Positions 1-5,145 of a stretch of DNA of 16,431 nt are shown here, in pieces. The notes under the pieces are model-generated. The model was not told where the DNA came from, ran no database searches, and saw only the letters and a list, made by a program, of their open reading frames with translations. Origin of the DNA: Modestobacter sp. (GTDB lineage Bacteria > Actinomycetota > Actinomycetes > Mycobacteriales > Geodermatophilaceae); NCBI GenBank assembly GCA_025966175.1, contig JAOPVN010000007.1, positions 1-16,431 of the forward strand, read 5' to 3'. The translations under genes were made by a program, and so were the position numbers. Each line of letters starts with the position of its first letter. Positions within the stretch are counted from its first letter, which is position 1.

Positions 1-314
1 CCGCGGTGGGCGGCGCTGACCGCGCAGGCCAGCGCGACGTCCCCGATGGCCAGCAGCCCGACCCGGTGCGAGACAGCGACCGCCTGCACCTCGGGTCGGG
101 CGGCGAACTCGGCGGCGATCTCGGCGATCAGATCCGGCGCGGTCGGGTGTCCGACGTACTCCAGCTCGGTGACCTCGCGGCCGCCGTCGTGGTCGCGGAC
201 GACGCCGGCGAAGGAGAAGACGGCACCGTCGGCCTTGTCCGCGACGGCCGCCTCGTGGTCGGCAACCGACAGCGGCTCGTCGGTGACCCGGGCCAGCAAC
301 GGAGGGGTGCTCAC
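1..314 (-). CDS. moaE: Molybdopterin synthase catalytic subunit MoaE (3' end missing)
   Basis: MoaE is the large subunit of molybdopterin synthase. It transfers sulfur from the MoaD thiocarboxylate to precursor Z (cPMP) to make the molybdopterin dithiolene. About 104 residues are visible before the gene runs off the left edge; the family is usually around 140-150 residues. Family hallmarks seen are the N-terminal stretch ending SFAGVVRDHDGGREV, the LEYVGHPTAPDLI segment and the SHRVGLLAIGDVALA motif that lines the active-site side of the subunit. The start is GTG at 312-314 (V-S-T-P-P-L-L-A-R-V). No convincing Shine-Dalgarno precedes it, and no better in-frame start is seen upstream. It lies downstream of a nucleotidyltransferase and the modABC genes on the same strand, which fits a molybdenum-cofactor cluster. 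The catalytic Lys region lies outside the window. Confidence 0.88.
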   Translation of the reverse strand, partial: MSTPPLLARVTDEPLSVADHEAAVADKADGAVFSFAGVVRDHDGGREVTELEYVGHPTAPDLIAEIAAEFAARPEVQAVAVSHRVGLLAIGDVALACAVSAAHR

Positions 315-433
315 GGCCGCGAAGGTACCCGCGAAGTCCTCACACCGGTCCGCCCTCGAGCTCCAAGCTGATCTGGTCGGCGTCCAGCACGGCCAGCGCG
401 GCGGCGGGCCGACGACGGGAGACCGGCGCGCCG
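315..433. other. Intergenic gap between moaE and the nucleotidyltransferase gene
   Basis: This 119-bp gap contains no recognisable gene, clear ribosome binding site, hairpin or promoter. On the minus strand one frame stays open to a stop at 340-342 and its last residues (LAVLDADQISLELEGGPV) look protein-like. That frame differs from the nucleotidyltransferase frame that ends at 434. It could be chance or a frameshifted former C-terminus; I do not call a gene here. Confidence 0.4.
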
Positions 434-1009
434 TCAGGCGGGCGGTGGGACGTCGAGGTCGGTCGGGTCGGCCAGCCCGGTGCAGTCGACCTCCAGGACG
501 TCGTGGGCGGCGAGGTAGCGGCGGGCGCCCTCGTCGCCGGTCGCCGTCTCCACCACCCCGGCCCAGTGCTCCCGGCCCAGCAGCACCGGGTGCCCGCGGA
601 CACCGTCGTAGCTGGCCACCGCCAGGGCACCGGGGGCGGCGTGCTCGGCCATCCGGGCCAGCGCGGCCGGCGTCATCCCCGGCATGTCCACCAGCTGCAC
701 CAGCACGGCGTCGACCCTCCCCGGCCAGCCGCGCAGCCCGTCCAGCCCGGTCCGCAGGCTCGACGCCATCCCGCTCTCCCAGTCGGCGTTGGCCAGGACG
801 GTGGCGCCGGCGAGGTCAGCGGTGCGCCAGACGTCGACCGCCTGGGCGCCGAGGACGACGAGCACCGGATCGCACACCGCGGCCGCCGTCCGCACCGCCC
901 GCTCGACCAGCAGGCCGCCCTCGTACTCGACCAGCGCCTTCGGCATGCCGTAGCGCCGTCCACCGCCCGCGGCGAGCACGAGCCCGGCCACCGGGCGGTC
1001 CGACGTCAC
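434..1009 (-). CDS. MocA/MobA-like molybdenum cofactor nucleotidyltransferase
   Basis: A 191-residue NTP-transferase of the MobA/MocA type. These cytoplasmic enzymes add CMP or GMP to Mo-molybdopterin, giving the dinucleotide cofactor used by xanthine-dehydrogenase-type or DMSO-reductase-type enzymes. The N-terminal nucleotide-binding loop is seen at residues 12-26 (LAAGGGRRYGMPKAL). The metal-binding Asp in VDMPG is at about residue 108. A substrate-side motif GHPVLLGREHW is also present. The NADWESGMASSLRTGL stretch is typical of the MocA (CTP-using) branch, so cytidylyltransferase is slightly favoured over guanylyltransferase; this is inference. The start is GTG at 1007-1009, preceded by a purine-rich AGGGTGAGGGA stretch. 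It follows modC on the same strand after a 90-bp gap holding two strong palindromes. Confidence 0.82.
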   Translation of the reverse strand: MTSDRPVAGLVLAAGGGRRYGMPKALVEYEGGLLVERAVRTAAAVCDPVLVVLGAQAVDVWRTADLAGATVLANADWESGMASSLRTGLDGLRGWPGRVDAVLVQLVDMPGMTPAALARMAEHAAPGALAVASYDGVRGHPVLLGREHWAGVVETATGDEGARRYLAAHDVLEVDCTGLADPTDLDVPPPA

Positions 1010-1036
1010 TCCCTCACCCTGCCATCCCCACCCCTG

Positions 1037-1060
1037 TTCGCTTTTGGCGCCGAAAGCGAG
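1037..1060. repeat. 24-bp nested palindrome, copy 1 of 2
   Basis: Outer arms TTCGCTTT and AAAGCGAG flank a perfect GGCGCC core, with single unpaired-type positions next to the core. The last arm base differs from perfect symmetry. It lies between the modC stop and the nucleotidyltransferase start. It could fold into a hairpin in mRNA and act as a terminator or mRNA stabiliser, or be a dispersed palindromic element; there is no U-tract. Confidence 0.75.
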
Positions 1061-1069
1061 GCCCGGGAG

Positions 1070-1093
1070 TTCGCTTTAGGCGCCGAAAGCGAG
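1070..1093. repeat. 24-bp nested palindrome, copy 2 of 2
   Basis: This is identical to the copy at 1037-1060 except for one base (A instead of T next to the GGCGCC core). The two copies are separated by 9 bp (GCCCGGGAG) and lie in direct orientation with a 33-bp period. It ends 6 bp before the modC stop codon, so it is well placed as a 3' hairpin of the modABC message. Two near-identical palindromes side by side suggest duplication of a mobile or structural element. Confidence 0.75.
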
Positions 1094-1099
1094 CGGGGC

Positions 1100-2149
1100 T
1101 CAGCGGGTGTAGACGGCGACCTCCGATGCCTTCACCGACGCCCAGACCTCCGCGCCCGGTGCCAGGCCCAGCTCGGCGAACGACGTGGCGGTGACGTCGG
1201 CGGTCAGCGGCACCTCGCCGGCCAGGTCGCACCGGACCACCGAGCCGTGCGGGGTCGCCGCCGCCAGCCGCAGCGGCCAGACGTTGCGCGGGCTGCCGTC
1301 GGGACGCTGCAGGTACAGCGCGACCGACTCCGGCCGGACGGCGACGAACACCGGCCCGGCGACGTCCTCGGCGACCGCCACCATCCCGCCGCCGTCCAAC
1401 GCGACCTGGTGCCCCTCCCCGGTGCCGGGCAGCAGGACCAGCCCGACGAGCCGGGCGACGTAGTCGGTGCGCGGCCGGCGGGCGACCTCCGCCGGGCTGC
1501 CGGCCTGCACGACCCGGCCGTCCTCGACCACGACCACCCGGTCGGCGAGCGCCATCGCGTCGATCGGGTCGTGGGTGACCAGCACGGCGCTGCCGGCGTA
1601 GTCGGCGAGGTGACGGTGCAGCTCGGCGCGCACGGTGAGCCGGGTGCGGGCGTCCAGCGCGGAGAGCGGCTCGTCCAGCAGCAGCACCCGCGGGTCGCCG
1701 ACCAGAGCCCGGGCCAGCGCCGCCCGCTGGGCCTGGCCACCGGAGAGCTCACCGGGACGGCGGTCGCCCAGCCCGGCCAGCCCCACCCGCGCCAGCCACG
1801 GCGCGGCCGCGGCCCGGGCGGTCGCCCGCTTCGCGCCCCGGCTGCGCAGCCCGAAGGCGACGTTCTCGGTGATCGACAGGTGCGGGAAGAGCAGGTGGTC
1901 CTGGAAGACCATGCCCAGCGAGCGCTGGTGCGGCGGCACGTGCCGCTCGGCGGAGTCCCAGATCTGGTCGCCGTCCACGACCACCTGCCCGTCCTCGGGG
2001 CGCAGCAGCCCGGCCAGCACCCGCAGGACGGTGGACTTGCCGGCGCCGTTCGGGCCGAGGACGGCGAGCACCTCGCCGTCGCCGACCGAGAACTCGACGT
2101 CGACGCCGAGCGACCCCCGCTGGACGACGACGTGCGCCGCCAGGCTCAC
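1100..2149 (-). CDS. modC: Molybdate ABC transporter ATP-binding protein ModC
   Basis: A 349-residue ATPase that powers molybdate import at the inner face of the cytoplasmic membrane. Motifs in order: Walker A GPNGAGKS (32-39), Q-loop Gln near 83 (VFQDHLLFPHL), signature LSGGQ (135-139), Walker B VLLLDEP (155-161) and switch His at 193 (VTHDP). After about residue 230 comes the accessory region ending in a TOBE-like oxyanion-binding domain (last ~65 residues, through ASVKASEVAVYTR). The start is GTG at 2147-2149, which overlaps the modB stop by 4 bases (GTGA), so the two are probably translationally coupled. The reading frame stays open upstream into modB, but that part is antisense-frame noise and not a fusion. 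The sulfate/thiosulfate ATPase CysA is an alternative by sequence, but the ModA neighbours settle the substrate as molybdate (or tungstate). Confidence 0.93.
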   Translation of the reverse strand: MSLAAHVVVQRGSLGVDVEFSVGDGEVLAVLGPNGAGKSTVLRVLAGLLRPEDGQVVVDGDQIWDSAERHVPPHQRSLGMVFQDHLLFPHLSITENVAFGLRSRGAKRATARAAAAPWLARVGLAGLGDRRPGELSGGQAQRAALARALVGDPRVLLLDEPLSALDARTRLTVRAELHRHLADYAGSAVLVTHDPIDAMALADRVVVVEDGRVVQAGSPAEVARRPRTDYVARLVGLVLLPGTGEGHQVALDGGGMVAVAEDVAGPVFVAVRPESVALYLQRPDGSPRNVWPLRLAAATPHGSVVRCDLAGEVPLTADVTATSFAELGLAPGAEVWASVKASEVAVYTR

Positions 2150-2961
2150 GCCGCCACACCCCGGCCCAGCCACCGGTCGCGGAGCAGCAACAGGGTGCCC
2201 AGCGAGACGGCCAGCAGGACGAGGCTGAGCACGATCGCCGCCTCCGGGTCGCGCTGCAGCGCCAGGTAGACGGCCAGCGGCATGGTCTGCGTCGTCCCCG
2301 GGAAGTTGCCGGCGAAGGTGATCGTCGCGCCGAACTCCCCCAGCGCCCGGGCCCAGCACAGCACCGCACCGGCGGCGATCCCGGGCGCGACCAGCGGCAG
2401 GGTGACCCGGCGGAACGTCGTCCACCGGTCGGCGCCCAGGGTGGCGGCGGCGTCCTCGAATCGCGCGTCGGCGGCCCGCAGGGCACCCTCCACGCTGATC
2501 ACCAGGAACGGCATGGCCACGAACGTCTCGGCGATGACCACGGCGGTCGTGGTGAACGGGATGGTGACCCCGAGGTGCTCGTAGAGCGGCCGGCCCAGGA
2601 TCCCGGTGCGGCCGATGACGAGGAACAGTGCGACGCCACCGACCACCGGCGGCAGGACCAGCGGGACGGTGACCAGCGCGCGCAGCACCGACCGGCCGCG
2701 GATCCGGGACCGGGCCAGCACCCACGCCAGGGGCACGCCGAGCACCAGCGACAGCAGGGTCGCGAGCGTGGCCGAGAACAGCGACAACCGCAGCGCCTGG
2801 CCGACCTCCTGCTGGGCGAGCTGCGGACCGATGGTCGACCAGGGTGCCCGCACCACCAGTCCGACCAGCGGCAGCACCAGGAAGGCGACGGCCACGGCCG
2901 CCGGGACGAGCAGGGGAAGAGGCACCCCCGCGCCCGGTGACCGCCGGGACCGTGCCGTCAC
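2146..2961 (-). CDS. modB: Molybdate ABC transporter permease ModB
   Basis: A 271-residue integral membrane permease forming the molybdate channel with ModC. Hydrophobic segments are clear at roughly 14-38, 60-82, 92-120, 130-155, 190-210 and 240-262. The cytoplasmic EAA-loop that contacts the ATPase is seen as AAATLGADRWTTFRRVTLP. It is followed by the ModB-typical ARALGEFGATITFAGN segment. The start is GTG at 2959-2961; the upstream Shine-Dalgarno is weak, but the modA stop lies only 24 bases ahead, so it is most likely read from the same message. It overlaps modC by 4 bases. Confidence 0.93.
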   Translation of the reverse strand: MTARSRRSPGAGVPLPLLVPAAVAVAFLVLPLVGLVVRAPWSTIGPQLAQQEVGQALRLSLFSATLATLLSLVLGVPLAWVLARSRIRGRSVLRALVTVPLVLPPVVGGVALFLVIGRTGILGRPLYEHLGVTIPFTTTAVVIAETFVAMPFLVISVEGALRAADARFEDAAATLGADRWTTFRRVTLPLVAPGIAAGAVLCWARALGEFGATITFAGNFPGTTQTMPLAVYLALQRDPEAAIVLSLVLLAVSLGTLLLLRDRWLGRGVAA

Positions 2962-2985
2962 GCGGGCCAGCAGATCACATCCGGC

Positions 2986-3795
2986 TCACGACGTCGGCTT
3001 CCGGAACCCGGCGTCGGCCAGCGCCTTCTGCCCGGCGGCGGAGTTCACCAGCTCCACGAACGCCTGCGCGGCCTTCGGGTTGGGCGCGGACCCGAGCGTG
3101 CAGATCGGGTAGGAGTTGATCTCCTTCTCCGCCTCCGGGAAGGGGATGCCCGCCACGTCGGAGCCGGCGGCCTGCACGTCGGTGGCGTAGACGAGCGCTG
3201 CGTCGACCTCACCGAGCTGCACCTTGGTGAGCGCCGCCTTGACGTCCTCCTCCTCGGTGTCGGGCCGGGCGGTGATCCCCGCGTCGGCGAAGACCGCCTT
3301 CGCGGCCGCGCCGCAGGGCACGTCAGCGGCGCAGATCGCCAGGGTGAGGTCGGCGTTGCCGAAGTCGGCCAGCCCGGTGACCTTGCCGGGGTTGCCCTGG
3401 GGGACGGCGATCTCCAGCACGTTCTCGGTGAAGATCGTCGGGTCGCCGGCCTGGAGGCCTGCGCCGGTCACCACGGTCATCTGCTTCTCGTTCGCCGAGG
3501 CGAAGACGTCGGCCGGCGCGCCCTGGGTCAGCTGGGTGGCCAGCGCGGAGCTGCCCGCGAAGTTGAACTGCACGTCGAGGTCGGGGTTGTCGGTCATCAG
3601 CTGGTCGCCGAGGTCGGTGAAGACGTCGGTCAGCGAGGCGGCGGCGAAGACGGTCAGCGTGCCCGTCAGGTCCCCGGCGGACGAGGACGCGGCGGCCGAG
3701 CTCGACGTCCCCGCTGCGTCCGACGAGGAGCCACCGCAGGCGGAGAGGGCCAGGGCCGCCACGGCCGGCAGCACCAGCAGGGCTCGGGTCTTCAC
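2986..3795 (-). CDS. modA: Molybdate-binding lipoprotein ModA, copy 1
   Basis: A 269-residue extracytoplasmic binding protein that captures molybdate for ModBC. It has a lipoprotein signal peptide: KTR, a hydrophobic stretch, then lipobox LSAC with the lipidated Cys at 20, followed by a Ser/Ala-rich linker. The mature part opens with TVFAAASLTDVF, whose Ser is the usual oxyanion contact. It continues with FAGSSALATQL (second Ser contact), ADVFASANEKQM, VLEIAVPQGNP, a Cys pair in ICAADVPCG and ALVYATDVQAAG, all ModA hallmarks. The start is GTG at 3793-3795, chosen because GGAGG sits 6 bases upstream and the signal peptide begins there. A longer frame starting near 3852 adds unlikely Arg/Pro residues. 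It is the modA directly linked to modBC. Confidence 0.93.
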   Translation of the reverse strand: MKTRALLVLPAVAALALSACGGSSSDAAGTSSSAAASSSAGDLTGTLTVFAAASLTDVFTDLGDQLMTDNPDLDVQFNFAGSSALATQLTQGAPADVFASANEKQMTVVTGAGLQAGDPTIFTENVLEIAVPQGNPGKVTGLADFGNADLTLAICAADVPCGAAAKAVFADAGITARPDTEEEDVKAALTKVQLGEVDAALVYATDVQAAGSDVAGIPFPEAEKEINSYPICTLGSAPNPKAAQAFVELVNSAAGQKALADAGFRKPTS

Positions 3796-3814
3796 AACAG
3801 GCCTCCGTCTCTCC

Positions 3815-3836
3815 GGACCACCCAGACGGGTGGCCC
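3815..3836 (-). promoter_or_regulatory. Hairpin in the leader of modA copy 1
   Basis: On the minus strand GGGCCACCC and GGGTGGTCC pair around a GTCT tetraloop with one mismatch. The core CCACCC/GGGTGG stem is perfect. It lies about 20 bases upstream of the modA GTG start and just ahead of its GGAGG, so it would sit in the 5' leader and might modulate translation or transcript stability. It does not resemble the Moco riboswitch in any way I can recognise. Confidence 0.45.
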
Positions 3837-3843
3837 GCGCGAG

Positions 3844-3879
3844 CGGAAGCATATCGCAGGATCTTCCGCAGATGCGGAA
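3844..3879. promoter_or_regulatory. Overlapping inverted repeats, probable mod operator
   Basis: TTCCGCA-GA-TGCGGAA (3864-3879) is a perfect 7-bp-arm inverted repeat with a 2-bp spacer. It overlaps a second inverted repeat, CGGAAG (3844-3849) with CTTCCG (3863-3868). On the minus strand a possible -10 hexamer TATGCT lies just downstream of the perfect palindrome. This is the gap between modA copy 2 and modA copy 1, so it probably drives and controls modABC. The neighbouring HTH-Mop regulator is the obvious candidate ligand; that is inference. Confidence 0.5.
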
Positions 3880-3920
3880 TGAAATGCCACCCGGAGGCGT
3901 ATCTGCCCTGGGCGCAGCAC

Positions 3921-4676
3921 TCAGGGGAGGCGGAAGCCGGCCGCGGTCAGCGCCTTCCGGCCGGCGTCGGAGGTGACCAGCTGGACGAAGGCCAGCGCGC
4001 CGGCCGGGTTGGGCGCGTCGGTCAACGTGCAGATCGGATAGCCGGTGAGCGTGTCCTCGGATTCAGGGAACTCGATCCCCTCGACCGAGTCGCCGGCCGC
4101 GTGCACGTCGGTCGCGTAGACCAGCGCGGCCTCGACCTCGCCGAGCTGCACCGCGGTCAGCGCGGCCTTCACGTCCGGCTCGAGGGTGTCCGGCGCGGCG
4201 GTCAGGCCGGCCGCGTCGAATGCCTTCCCGGCGGCTGCCCCGCAGGGCACCTCGGGCGCGCAGAGCGCGATCCGCTTCGCCGGGTCGGCGAGGTCGGCCA
4301 GGCCGCTGATCCCGCCGGGGTTGCCCGGTGGGACGGCGATCTCCAGCACGTTCATCGCGAACAGCGTCGGCGCACGGGACACGATGCCGTTGTTCGTCAC
4401 CACGTCCATCTGGTCGGTGTCGGCGGAGGCGAAGACGTCGGCTGTGGCGCCCTCGGTCAACCGGCTGGCCAGCGTCGAACTGCCGGCGAAGTCGAACTCC
4501 ACCGTCAGGCCGGGGTGGTCCCGCTCCAGCCGGTGACCGAGATCGGTGAAGACGTCGGTCAGTGAGGCGGCGGCGAAGACCGTGACGGTGCCGGTCACCC
4601 CGTCGGTCGATCCGCCGTCCGACGCCCCGCAGCCGGCCAGCGTGAGCACCGCCAGGGCGGCGATCAGCCGCTTCAC
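3921..4676 (-). CDS. Second molybdate-binding lipoprotein (ModA paralogue, copy 2)
   Basis: A 251-residue paralogue of the neighbouring ModA, with the same fold markers: TVFAAASLTDVFTDLG, FAGSSTLASRL, ADVFASADTDQM, VLEIAVPPGNP, LCAPEVPCGAAA and ALVYATDVHAAG. The lipobox is LAGC with Cys at 16. By eye well over half of the aligned residues match copy 1, but the linker and the middle differ, so it is an old duplication and not a recent one. The start is GTG at 4674-4676, overlapping the stop of the upstream HTH-Mop regulator by 4 bases (GTGA), so regulator and binding protein are co-translated. A longer frame begins near 5315 but runs through the regulator antisense-frame and is rejected. It could bind molybdate with different affinity, or tungstate, or serve as a sensor partner; the sequence does not decide this. 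Confidence 0.88.
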   Translation of the reverse strand: MKRLIAALAVLTLAGCGASDGGSTDGVTGTVTVFAAASLTDVFTDLGHRLERDHPGLTVEFDFAGSSTLASRLTEGATADVFASADTDQMDVVTNNGIVSRAPTLFAMNVLEIAVPPGNPGGISGLADLADPAKRIALCAPEVPCGAAAGKAFDAAGLTAAPDTLEPDVKAALTAVQLGEVEAALVYATDVHAAGDSVEGIEFPESEDTLTGYPICTLTDAPNPAGALAFVQLVTSDAGRKALTAAGFRLP

Positions 4677-5065
4677 GGCACGTCCACGCTCACCTGGGTG
4701 GCCTTCACCGTGGCGACCGCGCGGACGCCGATCTCCAGCCCCAGCTCGTCGGCGGCCTCGCGGGACATCAGCGAGACCAGCCGGAAGGGGCCGGCCTGGA
4801 TCTCGACCTGCGCCATGACGGTGTCCCGGACGACCCGGGTGACGATGCCGGTGAGGCGATTGCGGGCCGAGGAGGAGCGGGTGGTGCCCGGCTGCGGCGC
4901 CGGGTGCAGCTCCGTGGCGACCCGGGCCAGGTCGGCGCCGTCGACCTGCGCCGGGCCGGAGTCCCGATTCGCCGCCAGGCGGTCGCTGTCGATCCAGCGG
5001 CGGACGGTGTCGTCGCTCACGCCGAGCAGCGCAGCAGCCTCGGCGATCCGGTAGGAGGTGGGCAC
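4673..5065 (-). CDS. HTH + Mop/TOBE-domain molybdate-responsive regulator
   Basis: A 130-residue protein with two domains. Residues 5-50 form an excisionase/MerR-like helix-turn-helix (RIAEAAALLGVSDDTVRRWI, then a wing). Residues 67-128 form a Mop/TOBE oxyanion-binding domain (SARNRLTGIV, VMAQVEIQAGPFRLVSLMSR, LGLEIGVRAVATVKATQVSV). Mop domains bind molybdate or tungstate as oligomers, so the protein probably reads cytoplasmic molybdate and controls the adjacent genes, doing the job of ModE with a smaller architecture. A pure molybdate-storage (molbindin) role is less likely because of the HTH. The start is GTG at 5063-5065 (V-P-T-S-Y-R-I); upstream in-frame residues are Arg-rich and unlike protein. 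It overlaps the modA paralogue by 4 bases and is divergent from recQ across 80 bp. Confidence 0.85.
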   Translation of the reverse strand: MPTSYRIAEAAALLGVSDDTVRRWIDSDRLAANRDSGPAQVDGADLARVATELHPAPQPGTTRSSSARNRLTGIVTRVVRDTVMAQVEIQAGPFRLVSLMSREAADELGLEIGVRAVATVKATQVSVDVP

Positions 5066-5068
5066 GCG

Positions 5069-5088
5069 GCGACGGTACGTCGCTACCG
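5069..5088. promoter_or_regulatory. Palindromes at the start of the HTH-Mop regulator gene
   Basis: A perfect inverted repeat GCGACG-GTA-CGTCGC (5069-5083) overlaps CGGTA (5073-5077) with TACCG (5084-5088). It sits 4 bp upstream of the regulator's GTG within the 80-bp divergent gap with recQ. Its position suits an autoregulatory operator or leader hairpin. It does not resemble the palindrome at 3864-3879, so the two are not obviously bound by the same protein. Confidence 0.4.
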
Positions 5089-5145
5089 AACACCCCGGGA
5101 GCCGGGCGTCGTTTGTCGATCTCGGGGGCCGGGCAGTCGGCGTCG

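Noticed and set aside
340..433. Possible extra gene or frameshifted C-terminus (LAVLDADQISLELEGGPV) after the nucleotidyltransferase
   Set aside because: It is too short, with no start or Shine-Dalgarno of its own. I could not show that the nucleotidyltransferase family normally ends with this sequence. Alignment with close orthologues would decide it.
1037..1093. CRISPR-like array
   Set aside because: There are only two copies, the spacer is 9 bp, the units are palindromic and no cas gene is nearby.
503..2269. A 588-codon open frame on the plus strand across the nucleotidyltransferase and modC region
   Set aside because: It is antisense to two clearly recognised genes and its translation is rich in Arg, Pro, Gly and His without domains. 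It stays open only because stop codons are rare in very GC-rich DNA.
1100..2725. A single 541-codon frame that would fuse a modB-region sequence to modC
   Set aside because: The first ~190 codons are in the wrong frame relative to modB and read as noise. The true modB stop overlaps the modC GTG by 4 bases, so they are separate genes.
3796..3920. Moco riboswitch upstream of modA
   Set aside because: The gap has one simple hairpin and palindromes, but nothing that resembles the multi-stem Moco RNA consensus; 125 bp leaves little room.
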